NCBI GenBank assembly: GCA_964649825.1
Contig: CAZYQW010000071.1
Span: forward strand, 1-64,000
Direction: 5' to 3'
Length of the DNA stretch: 64,000 nt
Origin: CAZYQW01 sp964649825
GTDB lineage: Bacteria > Planctomycetota > B15-G4 > JADJEK01
Each line of letters begins with the position of its first letter. Position 1 is the first letter of the stretch. The position numbers and the translations under genes are program-made. Below the pieces are notes generated by a model. It searched no databases. It worked only from the letters and a program-made list of their open reading frames with translations, and had not been told where the DNA came from. Positions 1-9,970 of this stretch are shown here, piece after piece.

Positions 1-2
1 TC

Positions 3-275
3 GGTCGCAGCTCGCCGTGCCCGGAGAGGTGGACGACGTCGTACTGCCGCAGCTTCAGGCGGCGCTCGAGCTCCTCGAGCGAGCCCTCCTCGACCACGTC
101 GATCCGCGCGCGCTGCTCTTCGATGAACGGTGCGAGCGAGGCGAGGATCGCCTCCTCCTCCAGCTCGTAGTCGAGCACCGGCTGCACGTTCGTCGGCGAA
201 TACGCCATATAGAGGATGCGCAGCCGGCCGTGATCGAGGTCGAGCGGCGTCACCGCCTGAAGCTCGCCGCTCGCC
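3..275 (-). pseudogene. CHAT-domain protease fragment, runs off the left edge
   Basis: Reading the minus strand in one frame from about 275 to the edge gives a CHAT (caspase-like, peptidase C80/clan CD) stretch. It has the lead-in GRLRILYMAYSP, an acidic helix and the catalytic-histidine motif DVVHLSGHGE. The catalytic Cys would lie beyond the window. Upstream in this frame there is a TGA near 308, and no plausible start with a ribosome site was found. The preceding ferredoxin fragment lies in a different frame. The piece is therefore either the 3' part of a broken gene or one side of an assembly junction. CHAT proteases act in prokaryotic signalling and defence; no partner is visible here. 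Confidence 0.5.
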
Positions 276-311
276 AAGCGCGTTGTTCGTGACGAGCATG
301 TAGTTCACGCC

Positions 312-505
312 GGGGGGGGGGTCTTGTTCTCAGCCTTGCACGCAACCACGCAGGCATCGCAGCCGACGCAACGCTTCGTATCGATCACCATGCCGTAGCG
401 GTGCGTAGCTTGACTCGAGTGTTCCGCGCGCGAACAGCCGCCGAGCGCCGGCCCGCCGGCGTCGCACATCTTTTCGTCGAAAAAGGGCTCGAAACCCTCC
501 ACCAT
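312..505 (-). pseudogene. 4Fe-4S ferredoxin-type subunit, truncated N-terminal fragment
   Basis: The peptide contains RCVGCDACVVACKAEN, the first CxxCxxCxxxC cluster of DmsB/NrfC-like iron-sulfur subunits that carry electrons for molybdopterin oxidoreductases. The reading frame stops soon after KTPPP, at a run of ten C on the minus strand (312-321). One base more would read on into GVNYM, as such proteins usually do after TPP, but the similarity ends there. Residues before the cluster look unlike a normal leader, so the true start may be the ATG at 391. The fragment is divergent from the arsenic operon; a respiratory arsenate or arsenite oxidoreductase link is only speculation. Confidence 0.5.
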
Positions 506-507
506 GA

Positions 508-530
508 ATCGTATATTGTCGATTAACGAT
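508..530. promoter_or_regulatory. Candidate ArsR operator
   Basis: An inverted repeat ATCGT-N13-ACGAT (arms 508-512 and 526-530) sits in an AT-rich patch that stands out in this GC-rich sequence. It lies just upstream of the ribosome site (AGGAG near 532-536) and the ATG at 546. ArsR/SmtB repressors bind such imperfect AT-rich palindromes next to their own start. The position and base composition fit; the assignment is inference. Confidence 0.45.
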
Positions 531-545
531 CAGGAGCCCCCGCCC

Positions 546-878
546 ATGCCAACGAAGGCCAACGTCTTTCCACAGTCGCTCGTCACTCTCGCGGAGCTGA
601 CGAAGGCGCTCGGCCACCCGGCCCGCCTCGCCATCCTGCGCCTGCTCGCCGGTCGCTCGACGTGCGTCTGCGGCGAGATCGTCGACGAGCTCCCGCTCGC
701 GCAGGCGACGGTCTCCCAACACCTCAAGGTCCTCAAGGCCGCCGGACTCATCCAGGGCGAAGTGGACGGGCTCCGTGTCTGCTACTGCCTCGACCGCGTG
801 GCGCTCGCCGACTTCCGCGACGGCCTCGACGCCTTCGTCGACTCGCTCGCCTCGGATGAACCCACGACCTGCTGCTGA
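546..878 (+). CDS. arsR: ArsR-family arsenite-responsive repressor
   Basis: A 110-residue winged-helix repressor that would bind the ars promoter and release it on arsenite binding. The helix-turn-helix segment LAQATVSQHLKVLKAAGLI is typical of ArsR/SmtB proteins. Cys40 and Cys42 (STCVCGEI) match the classic ELCVCDL metal site of ArsR. Cys79/Cys81 and a terminal Cys109-Cys110 pair are further possible ligands. An in-frame ATG at 504 would add 14 residues, but it lies upstream of the candidate operator, and the AGGAG site serves the ATG at 546, so the shorter form is preferred. It is the first gene of an arsenic operon with arsM-arsD, arsA and acr3. Confidence 0.9.
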   Translation: MPTKANVFPQSLVTLAELTKALGHPARLAILRLLAGRSTCVCGEIVDELPLAQATVSQHLKVLKAAGLIQGEVDGLRVCYCLDRVALADFRDGLDAFVDSLASDEPTTCC

Positions 879-950
879 CCATTCGCACCGGCCGAGGTCT
901 CTCGTGACCTCCTTTCGTCTTCCATTCACCCCCGCACTGACGATGGACTC

Positions 951-2366
951 ATGAATCCCGAAATCCTCCGCGCGACCATCCGCGACAAGTACGCCGCCAT
1001 CGCCCGCGGCGAGACGCTTTCCTGCTGCGCTCCCACGGGCTCCGGCGAAACGACCGACATGATCGGCGACTCCTACGTAGGCGTCGAAGGCTACGTCGGC
1101 GACGCCGACCTCAAGCTCGGCTGCGGCCTGCCCGTCGAGCACGCCGGCCTCGAGCCGGGCCAGACGGTCCTCGACCTCGGCTCGGGCGCCGGACTCGACG
1201 CCTTCGTCGCCCGTCGCATCGTGGGCGAGGGGGGGCACGTGATCGGGGTCGACTTCACACCCGAGATGGTCGAGAAGGCACGCGCCAATGCGACGAAACT
1301 CGGCTACGACAACGTCCGCTTCGAGCGCGGCGACATCGAGGCGCTCCCCTTCGCGGACGCGTCCGTCGACGTGGTGATCTCGAACTGCGTCTTGAACCTC
1401 GTTCCCGACAAGGCGCGGGCGTTCGCCGAGATGGCGCGCGTGCTGCGGCCCGGCGGCCACTTCTGCATCTCCGACGTCGTCACGCGCGGCGCGCTCTCCG
1501 CGGCCGTCCGCGCCTCGGCTGAGCTCCACGCCGGCTGCATCGCCGGCGCGCTCGACGAGTCGGACTACCTGGACCAGCTCCGCTCCGCCGGCTTCGAAGC
1601 CGCCGAGATCATCCAGGCCCGTCCGATCGCACTCTCCGACGGGTTGCTCCCCGATGTCGAGGGCTCGCCCCTTTGGAGCGTCACCGTGCGTGGCCTCCGC
1701 CCCTCGTCCATCCCCTCTTCCGACTCCGCCCGCCCCACCGCCACCCTCAAGATCTATGAAGCCGCGATGTGCTGCTCCAATGGTCTCTGCGGCCCCGACC
1801 CGGACGCCACCCTCGTCCAGTTCGCGGCCGACTCGAGAGCGCTCGCGTCCGCAGGCGTGGACGTCCAACGCTTCAACCTCGGCCAGACCCCCGATGCCTT
1901 CGTCGCCAATCCGCTCGTCCACAGGGCACTCGAGGACGAGGGTCTGGGTGTCCTGCCTCTTCTGATCCTCGACGGGAAGATCGTCTGCAAGGGCCGCTAC
2001 CCGACTCGCGACGAGCTGACCCGGCTCGCGGGCCTCGGCGAGGTCGGGAACGGCGGAGAGCCCGCTCCGGCGGCGGATGAGGGCGCTGCCGAAGACCCCT
2101 CGTCCATCTTCACGCCAGAGGTCGCCGAGCTGGTGGCGATCGGTGCGGCCATCGCGGCGAACTGCCAACCGTCTTTCCGATTCCACCACGACCGCGCGCG
2201 GGAGCTCAGCGTCTCACGGGGGGACATATTCCGAGCCGTGAAGGCTGCCCAGTCCGTCAAGGCTCCGGCGCGCGCCATGCTCGAGCTCGCCGCGATGTTT
2301 CTCGCCCCCGCCCCCGCCGCGTCCGGCGCCATGTGCTGCGGCGCGGGTGGATCCGGCTGCGGTTAG
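951..2366 (+). CDS. arsM: ArsM arsenite methyltransferase fused to ArsD and a CMD/AhpD-like domain
   Basis: Residues 1-250 form an As(III) S-adenosylmethionine methyltransferase. The SAM motif is VLDLGSGAG (about 73-81), and the conserved cysteines are C25/C26, C58 (LGCG), C146 (SNCVLNL) and C196 (AGCI). Residues 265-361 match the ArsD metallochaperone, with its arsenite site C274-C275-C280 (MCCSNGLCGP). Residues 385-450 resemble a carboxymuconolactone decarboxylase/AhpD fold in which CxxCxxxH is reduced to C405-QP-S-FRF-H412, so the disulfide partner is missing. The tail carries more cysteines (MCCGAGGSGCG). Linkers rich in Pro, Ser and Ala separate the parts. ArsD hands arsenite to ArsA, encoded next. 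The fusion suggests channelling between methylation and efflux; that coupling is inference. Confidence 0.9.
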   Translation: MNPEILRATIRDKYAAIARGETLSCCAPTGSGETTDMIGDSYVGVEGYVGDADLKLGCGLPVEHAGLEPGQTVLDLGSGAGLDAFVARRIVGEGGHVIGVDFTPEMVEKARANATKLGYDNVRFERGDIEALPFADASVDVVISNCVLNLVPDKARAFAEMARVLRPGGHFCISDVVTRGALSAAVRASAELHAGCIAGALDESDYLDQLRSAGFEAAEIIQARPIALSDGLLPDVEGSPLWSVTVRGLRPSSIPSSDSARPTATLKIYEAAMCCSNGLCGPDPDATLVQFAADSRALASAGVDVQRFNLGQTPDAFVANPLVHRALEDEGLGVLPLLILDGKIVCKGRYPTRDELTRLAGLGEVGNGGEPAPAADEGAAEDPSSIFTPEVAELVAIGAAIAANCQPSFRFHHDRARELSVSRGDIFRAVKAAQSVKAPARAMLELAAMFLAPAPAASGAMCCGAGGSGCG

Positions 2367-2412
2367 ACCCCTCTCTTACGGAACGATCTCCGGCAATCTC
2401 GGATCCTGAGTC

Positions 2413-4197
2413 ATGCTCCACGTCATCCAGCATCCATCACGGCACATCTTCTTCACCGGCAAGGGCGGGGTCGGCAAGACCTCCCTCGCCACGGCTACGG
2501 CCGTCGCGCTGGCGGACGCGGGGCGCCGCGTCCTGCTCGTCTCGACCGACCCCGCCTCCAACCTCGGCCAGGTCCTCGAGACGGAGGTGACCGACACGCC
2601 CCGGCTCGTTCCGGCCGTTCCCGGTCTCGCCACGCTCGACATCGACCCCGAGGCTGCCGCCCGGGCCTACCGCGAGCGCGTCGTCGGACCGGTACGCGGG
2701 AGCCTGCCCGCGGCGGCGGTGGCGCAGATGGAGGAGAGCCTCTCGGGCGCGTGCACCACCGAGATCGCCTCGTTCGACGCGTTCACGAAGCTGCTCACCG
2801 ACCCCGCGTTGCTCGAAGACGTGGACCACGTCGTCTTCGACACGGCCCCGACGGGTCACACGCTGCGGCTGCTCCAGCTCCCCGCCGCCTGGAGCGACTT
2901 CATCGACACCAACCCCGACGGGGCGTCGTGCCTTGGCCCGGCCTCCGGGCTCCAGGCGCAGCGCGCGCAGTACGGCGCGGCGGTCGAAGCGCTCTCCGAC
3001 GGCGCGCAGACAACGCTCGTCCTCGTGAGCCGGCCGGAGCGCTCGGCCCTCGCCGAGGCCGCCCGCTCCAGCGCCGAGCTCGCCGCACTCGGCGTGCGCA
3101 GTCAGCGGCTGGTCGTCAACGGCGTCTTCACGGCGAGCGATCCCGACGACGCGCTCGCAGCGGCGCTCGAGGCCCGCGGCCGCGCGGCCCTCGAGGCGCT
3201 GCCCGCGGCTCTACAGGACCTCCCGCTCGAGACGGTCCCGCTCCAGGCGCACAACTTGGTCGGCGTGGCCGCCCTGCGCGCGCTCGTCGGCGGCGCGCCG
3301 CTCTCGATGCCCGACGGCGCGGGCATCGACGCGCCCGACCTCCCGCCGCTCTCCGCCTTCGTGGACGCCCTGGAGGCCGACGGCAAGGGGCTCGTCATGG
3401 TGATGGGGAAGGGTGGCGTCGGCAAGACGACGATCGCGGCGTCCGTGGCCGTCGAGCTCGCCCGGCGCGGGCACGCCGTCCACCTCTCCACGACCGATCC
3501 CGCCGCCCACCTCACCCATGCCGTCGCGGCGAGCGTGGAGGGCCTCACGGTCGGGCGGATCGACCCGCGCGAGGAGACGCGCCGCTACACCGAGCAGGTG
3601 CTCGCCACCAAGGGCCGGAACCTCGACGCCGAAGGCAGGAAGCTCCTCGAGGAGGATCTGCGCAGCCCGTGCACCGAGGAGGTCGCCGTGTTCCACGCCT
3701 TCTCCAAGGTGATCGCCGAGGCCAGGCGCGGCTTCGTCGTGCTCGACACGGCGCCGACGGGCCACACGCTGCTCCTGCTCGACCAGACGGGGGCCTACCA
3801 CCGCGAGGTGACCCGCCATGCGGCCCGGCTGCCGGGCCGCGTGACGACGCCGCTGATGCGGCTGCAGGACCCCGCCTACACCAAGATCCTCGTCGCCACG
3901 CTCCCCGAGACGACGCCGGTGCTGGAGGCCGCCGCGCTGCAGGCCGACCTGCGACGCGCGGGGATCGAGCCGTACGCGTGGGTGATCAACCAGAGCCTGG
4001 CGGCGGCCGAGCCGGGCGACCCGCTGCTCGCAGCCCGCGCCCGCGCCGAGGCCCCCCTGTTGGCCGCGGTGGTCGAGCGGCACGCCGCCCGCGCGTTCCT
4101 CGTTCCCATGGCGGCCTACGATCCCGTCGGTCCGCACGCACTCCACGCGCTCGCGCGCGGAAGATCGGTTCTCGAGCCCTCCCCCGCGGATGCATGA
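2413..4197 (+). CDS. arsA: Arsenite-transporting ATPase ArsA
   Basis: A two-half (A1-A2) ArsA of 594 residues, the usual length. Each half has a deviant Walker A, GKGGVGKT, at residues 16-23 and about 332-339. Each half also has the downstream DTAPTGHT switch. The metalloid cysteines are visible in GACTTE (A1), SCLGP (A1) and SPCTEE (A2), corresponding to Cys113, Cys172 and Cys422 of the E. coli plasmid protein. The ATPase is cytosolic and energises arsenite export by a membrane permease. Here that permease would be the ACR3 protein encoded just downstream rather than ArsB. The ArsD domain of the preceding gene is the expected arsenite donor. Confidence 0.95.
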   Translation: MLHVIQHPSRHIFFTGKGGVGKTSLATATAVALADAGRRVLLVSTDPASNLGQVLETEVTDTPRLVPAVPGLATLDIDPEAAARAYRERVVGPVRGSLPAAAVAQMEESLSGACTTEIASFDAFTKLLTDPALLEDVDHVVFDTAPTGHTLRLLQLPAAWSDFIDTNPDGASCLGPASGLQAQRAQYGAAVEALSDGAQTTLVLVSRPERSALAEAARSSAELAALGVRSQRLVVNGVFTASDPDDALAAALEARGRAALEALPAALQDLPLETVPLQAHNLVGVAALRALVGGAPLSMPDGAGIDAPDLPPLSAFVDALEADGKGLVMVMGKGGVGKTTIAASVAVELARRGHAVHLSTTDPAAHLTHAVAASVEGLTVGRIDPREETRRYTEQVLATKGRNLDAEGRKLLEEDLRSPCTEEVAVFHAFSKVIAEARRGFVVLDTAPTGHTLLLLDQTGAYHREVTRHAARLPGRVTTPLMRLQDPAYTKILVATLPETTPVLEAAALQADLRRAGIEPYAWVINQSLAAAEPGDPLLAARARAEAPLLAAVVERHAARAFLVPMAAYDPVGPHALHALARGRSVLEPSPADA

Positions 4198-4308
4198 GCT
4201 TGTCAAGCGACGGCATCCCGCAAACCTGCGGCTCGCAGCGGCGACGGCGACGCTCGCGCGACGGTTCGTCCGGCGTCCTTGCGACGCTCCCGTCGCTCGG
4301 AGATTGAC

Positions 4309-5436
4309 ATGTCTTCGTCCCTGGTGCCCAGCGCCGGACCGGCCGCTCCGCAGGAACGCCCGATGCGCCGCCTCAGCCTCCTCGATCGGTTCCTCACGCT
4401 GTGGATCTTCCTGGCCATGGCCGCCGGCGTGGCGATCGGCACGCTGTTCGACGGCGTGCACGCCCTGCTCGACCGCTTCTCCGTGGGTTCGACCAACGTA
4501 CCCATCGCGATCGGACTGATCCTGATGATGTACCCGCCGCTGGCGAAGGTCCGCTACGAGAAGCTCCACGAGGTCTTCCGCGACTGGAAGATCCTCGCCA
4601 TCTCGCTGGTTCAGAACTGGATCGTCGGGCCCGTGCTCATGTTCGGGCTCGCGCTGGCGTTCCTCGCGGACCGGCCCGAGTACATGATCGGGCTGATCCT
4701 GGTGGGCTTGGCACGCTGCATCGCGATGGTGCTCGTCTGGAACGACCTGGCGCGCGGCAGCCCCGACTACGGCGCCGGCCTCGTGGCGTTCAACAGCGTG
4801 TTCCAGATCCTGTTCTTTGGCGTCTACGCTTGGTTCTTCATCACGAAGCTACCCCCGGCCCTGGGACTCGAGGGCGCGGTGGTCGACGTGACCACGGGGG
4901 AGATCTTCGCCAGCGTGATGATCTACCTCGGCATCCCGTTCTTCGCCGGGATGGTCACGCGGCTCGTGCTCCGACCGCTGAAGGGCGAACGCTGGTACGC
5001 GGAACGGTTCCTCCCTCGCATCGCGCCGCTGACCCTGGTCGCGCTGCTCTTCACGATCGTGGTGATGTTCAGCCTCAAGGGCGACCGGATCGTGGCCCTG
5101 CCGCTGGACATCCTGCGCATCGCCCTGCCGCTGGCCTGCTACTTCGTGGTCATGTTCTTCGTCTCCTTCTGGATCGCGCGCAAGGCGGGGGCTGATTACG
5201 AGCGGACGGCGACGCTGGCGTTCACGGCGAGCGGCAACAACTTCGAGCTGGCCATCGCCGTGGCGATCTCGGTCTTCGGCATCGACTCCGGCGTGGCCTT
5301 CGCCACCGTCGTCGGTCCCCTGGTCGAGGTCCCCGTCTTGATCGGCCTGGTCGGCGTGTCCCTCCACCTCGGACGCAAGTACTTCCCGAACGGCACCGAA
5401 AGCACCTCCTTGACCCGCCCACCCCCCGCTCGCTAA
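4309..5436 (+). CDS. acr3: ACR3-family arsenite efflux permease
   Basis: A 375-residue polytopic inner-membrane protein of the ACR3 (BASS-related) family with about ten hydrophobic segments. The essential cysteine in the conserved block ARCIAMVLVWNDLA is Cys137. A second typical block, the ASGNNFELAIAVAI helix, is near the C-terminus. The start at 4309 has GGAG six bases upstream; an upstream in-frame codon would give an untypical arginine-rich leader. It exports As(OH)3, alone or with ArsA. It ends the arsenic operon, about 110 bases after arsA. Confidence 0.94.
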   Translation: MSSSLVPSAGPAAPQERPMRRLSLLDRFLTLWIFLAMAAGVAIGTLFDGVHALLDRFSVGSTNVPIAIGLILMMYPPLAKVRYEKLHEVFRDWKILAISLVQNWIVGPVLMFGLALAFLADRPEYMIGLILVGLARCIAMVLVWNDLARGSPDYGAGLVAFNSVFQILFFGVYAWFFITKLPPALGLEGAVVDVTTGEIFASVMIYLGIPFFAGMVTRLVLRPLKGERWYAERFLPRIAPLTLVALLFTIVVMFSLKGDRIVALPLDILRIALPLACYFVVMFFVSFWIARKAGADYERTATLAFTASGNNFELAIAVAISVFGIDSGVAFATVVGPLVEVPVLIGLVGVSLHLGRKYFPNGTESTSLTRPPPAR

Positions 5437-5488
5437 ATTGCCCGGCTCGACTCAACCGCAAACCCGAGTCGGAAGTTCGGAGGTCGTG

Positions 5489-5680
5489 ATGGCGAAGAAA
5501 GCCAAGGGCAAGCGTGAGTGGGTCTGGCTGCAGTGCACCGAGACCGGCGACCTGAACTACCGCACTCAGATGAACGTCCAGGGCGGGTTGCCCGAGAAGT
5601 TCAAGGGCGCGGGGGCTGGTCTGAAGAAGTACTCGAAGCGCCTCCGCAAGCAGACGCTCCACAAGATCAAGCGCAGCTAG
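5489..5680 (+). CDS. rpmG: 50S ribosomal protein L33, cysteine-poor form
   Basis: A 63-residue basic protein matching L33: LQCTETGDLNYRTQMN in the middle and KKYSKRLRKQTLHKIKRS at the end. In zinc-binding L33 the corresponding places read CxxC twice; here only one Cys remains (CTETG) and the second pair is replaced (YSKRLRK). This is the zinc-independent form. The ATG at 5489 begins the typical MAKKAKGKR leader; an extended upstream reading has no leader character. It lies 10 bases before the OsmC gene and may be cotranscribed. Confidence 0.92.
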   Translation: MAKKAKGKREWVWLQCTETGDLNYRTQMNVQGGLPEKFKGAGAGLKKYSKRLRKQTLHKIKRS

Positions 5681-5690
5681 GGGGCGCGCG

Positions 5691-6107
5691 ATGGTCGAGA
5701 TCGGAGTCGTCTACCAGGGCGAGCTCCGCTGCCAAGCGACGCACGGCCCGTCCCAGAACTCGGTGCTGACCGACGCGCCGCTCGACAACCACGGACGCGG
5801 CGAGTCGTTTTCACCTACCGATCTGGTCGCCACCGCGCTCGGAACGTGCATGCTGACGATCATGGGGATCGTCGCGCAGCGCCACCAATGGGACCTGACC
5901 GGCACGAAGGTCACGGTCGTCAAGGAAATGGCGACCGAGCCGGTGCGGCGCATCGGCCGGTTGCGCGTCACGATCCGCTTGAATCGACGCTTCGAGCCGA
6001 ACGAGCGCGCCCTCCTCGAGAAAGCCGCGCTGAGCTGCCCGGTCCACAAGAGCCTCCACCCCGACATCGACATCCCCGTCGAGTTCATCGATCCGGCGAG
6101 CCGCTGA
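5691..6107 (+). CDS. OsmC-family peroxiredoxin-like protein
   Basis: A 138-residue OsmC/Ohr fold protein. The two redox cysteines are Cys53 (LGTCMLTIMG) and Cys115 (LSCPVHKSL), at the usual spacing. The N-terminal SPTDLVATAL motif that precedes the first Cys is also clear. Such proteins reduce organic hydroperoxides in the cytoplasm using a thiol donor. The particular subgroup (YhfA-like OsmC rather than Ohr) is likely from the VHKSLHPDI ending. It follows rpmG closely and converges with the esterase gene. Confidence 0.88.
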   Translation: MVEIGVVYQGELRCQATHGPSQNSVLTDAPLDNHGRGESFSPTDLVATALGTCMLTIMGIVAQRHQWDLTGTKVTVVKEMATEPVRRIGRLRVTIRLNRRFEPNERALLEKAALSCPVHKSLHPDIDIPVEFIDPASR

Positions 6108-6114
6108 TTCCGCG

Positions 6115-6816
6115 TCACGTTCGGAAGACGCGAGCGAGGAAGCGCCGAATGGGAGCGGAGAGCTCGCTCCGCAATCCGTGCCCGCCCTCGTGGATCTCGA
6201 GGGTCACCTCCGCCCCGCGCCGACGGAGCTCCGCCACCGACGCCTCTTGCGGCTCGAGCCGTACGGCGCGATCGCGCCTTCCGTGGACGATGAGGATCGG
6301 AACGTCGGTCAAGTCGATCGACTCCTCGATCGCCTCGACCTTGACCCGGCACGCGATCGAGACGAGCCCGGCGAACCGCGACACGTGCTTCAACGCGTGA
6401 TAGCCGGCGAGGTAGCCGCCCTGGCTGTAGCCGAGGAGGACGACGCGGGATCGATCGATGGGATGACGCACGCCAACCGCGTCGATCACGCCCTCGAGAT
6501 GCGCGCCGGCCACGTCCATCGCGGCGACGAACGCGGCCTGATCGCCCGTGTACTGGTACCAGGCACGACCGACCCGCGGCGGGTCTTCGTTCCGCATCTC
6601 CACGGGATACGGGCCGTCCGGGAAGAGCGCGGCGAACGGGGCCGGGAACAGGCCGTGAAGTCGATCGAGCAGCCGCTCGCCGTCGTCACCGAAACCGTGG
6701 AGCCCGACGAGCAGCGGCACCCTCGCGGCGGGCGCCGGTCCTCGAGGCAACACGACGCGGTACCCGACGTCGAGCACGAAGGGCGTCGTCCCGCGGTGGT
6801 TCTCGATCCCGTCCAT
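6115..6816 (-). CDS. Alpha/beta hydrolase, phospholipase/carboxylesterase type
   Basis: A 233-residue serine hydrolase of the Abhydrolase_2 (YpfH/carboxylesterase) group. The oxyanion region is LVGLHGFGDDG, the nucleophile elbow is GYSQGG, the acid is in HGRRDRAV and the catalytic histidine is in GGHGL near the end. No signal peptide is seen, so it should be cytoplasmic. The substrate cannot be told from sequence; short-chain esters or lysophospholipids are typical. It is convergent with osmC and divergent from the M20 peptidase gene. Confidence 0.85.
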   Translation of the reverse strand: MDGIENHRGTTPFVLDVGYRVVLPRGPAPAARVPLLVGLHGFGDDGERLLDRLHGLFPAPFAALFPDGPYPVEMRNEDPPRVGRAWYQYTGDQAAFVAAMDVAGAHLEGVIDAVGVRHPIDRSRVVLLGYSQGGYLAGYHALKHVSRFAGLVSIACRVKVEAIEESIDLTDVPILIVHGRRDRAVRLEPQEASVAELRRRGAEVTLEIHEGGHGLRSELSAPIRRFLARVFRT

Positions 6817-6910
6817 GCCGCCGATCCTCGCGCCTGCGGAGGTCGAATGCTATCGTGTCTCGTTTCGCACTTCCCCGATACTTCGCCTTGGCAAACGCGC
6901 AGGAGGCCTC

Positions 6911-8326
6911 ATGGACGCGAGCGGCGCACGGAGCTTCGTCGACCGTACGTGGGACGGCTCGATCGTCCCGGCCCTGACCGAGTACATCCGCATCCCGAAC
7001 AAGTCGCCGCTCTTCGACCGGGAATGGCAGGCGCACGGCCACATGGACAAGGCGGTGGCCTTGATCGAAGGTTGGTGCCGGGAGCAGTCGATCGACGGAA
7101 TGACGGTCGACGTCGTACGCCTCGCGGGACGCACGCCGCTCATCTACATGGACGTACCGGGCGACTCCGACGATACGGTGCTGCTGTACGGCCACCTGGA
7201 CAAGCAGCCCGAGATGGACGGCTGGGCCGAGGGGCTGAGCCCGTGGACGCCGGTGTTGAAGGGCGACAAACTCTACGGGCGCGGCGGGGCGGACGACGGG
7301 TACGCCGCGTTCGCGTCGCTGACCGCGATCCGTGCGTTGCGCGAACACGGCACGAAGAAGATGCACGCGCGCTGCGTGATCCTCATCGAGGGCTGCGAGG
7401 AGAGCGGCAGCCCCGACCTCCCGTACTACATCGATCACCTGAAGGACCGCATCGGTACGCCGAGCCTCGTGATCTGCCTCGATTCCGGCTGCGGCAACTA
7501 CGAGCAGCTTTGGTGCACCACGTCGCTGCGTGGCAACCTCGCCGGCGACCTCGTGATCGAGATCCTCGAGGAAGGCGTCCACTCCGGCGACGCGAGCGGG
7601 ATCGTCCCTTCGACGTTCCGGGTGCTGCGCCAGCTCCTCGAACGGATCGAGAACTCCGCGACCGGCGAGGTCCTCCTCCCCGACCTCCACGTCGAGATCC
7701 CGGCCCAGCGAGTCGAGCAAGCGCGTGTCGTGGCCGACGTCCTCGGCGACGAAGTCTGGTCGAAGTTCCCGTGGAAGGGGAACGCCGTCCCGATCACGAA
7801 GGACCCGGTCGAGCTCGTCCTGAATCGAACGTGGCGCCCGTCGATCTGCATCACCGGGGCCGGCGGCCTCCCGGCGCTCCAGGACGCCGGCAACGTGCTC
7901 CGTCCGATGACGGCGGTGAAGGTCTCCGTGCGCTTCCCTCCGACCGCCGATGCGAACCACGGCGCGGCCGTCCTGAAGAAGGTGTTCGAGAGCGACCCGC
8001 CGTACGGCGCGACGGTTCGCTTCAGCGCCGAGAAGGGCGGGAACGGCTGGAACGCGCCCGAGCTCGCCCCGTGGCTGGGCGCCTCGATGGGCCGCGCATC
8101 GAACGACTACTTCGGCCGCGATGCCGTCTTCAACGGCGAGGGCGGCTCGATCCCGTTCATGGGGATGCTCGGTGCGAAGTTCCCCGAGGCGCAGTTCATG
8201 ATCACGGGCGTCCTCGGTCCGCACTCGAACGCCCACGGGCCGAACGAGTTCCTCCACGTTCCTACGGGCAAGAAGCTGACCTGCTGCGTCGCGCAGGTCC
8301 TGGAAGACCATTTCAAGCGAGAGTGA
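6911..8326 (+). CDS. M20 family metallopeptidase (dipeptidase/deacylase)
   Basis: A 471-residue co-catalytic zinc peptidase of the ArgE/DapE/ACY1/CPG2 group. The metal ligands are recognisable in YGHLDKQP, GRGGADDGYA and EGCEESGSPD, and a late histidine is in GPHSNAHGPNE. A lid dimerisation domain lies in the middle. AGGAGG four bases before the ATG at 6911 fixes the start. The close homologues are carnosine-type dipeptidases. The next gene, pruA, begins one base after its stop, which hints at a shared role in peptide or proline/glutamate catabolism. Confidence 0.88.
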   Translation: MDASGARSFVDRTWDGSIVPALTEYIRIPNKSPLFDREWQAHGHMDKAVALIEGWCREQSIDGMTVDVVRLAGRTPLIYMDVPGDSDDTVLLYGHLDKQPEMDGWAEGLSPWTPVLKGDKLYGRGGADDGYAAFASLTAIRALREHGTKKMHARCVILIEGCEESGSPDLPYYIDHLKDRIGTPSLVICLDSGCGNYEQLWCTTSLRGNLAGDLVIEILEEGVHSGDASGIVPSTFRVLRQLLERIENSATGEVLLPDLHVEIPAQRVEQARVVADVLGDEVWSKFPWKGNAVPITKDPVELVLNRTWRPSICITGAGGLPALQDAGNVLRPMTAVKVSVRFPPTADANHGAAVLKKVFESDPPYGATVRFSAEKGGNGWNAPELAPWLGASMGRASNDYFGRDAVFNGEGGSIPFMGMLGAKFPEAQFMITGVLGPHSNAHGPNEFLHVPTGKKLTCCVAQVLEDHFKRE

Positions 8327-8327
8327 C

Positions 8328-9959
<1,632 letters not shown>

Positions 9960-9970
9960 TGGTTCGCGAC

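Noticed and set aside
17..292. A 91-residue plus-strand open frame at the left edge
   Set aside because: It is antisense to the CHAT-like reading, which carries real motifs (LSGHGE), and it has no motif of its own.
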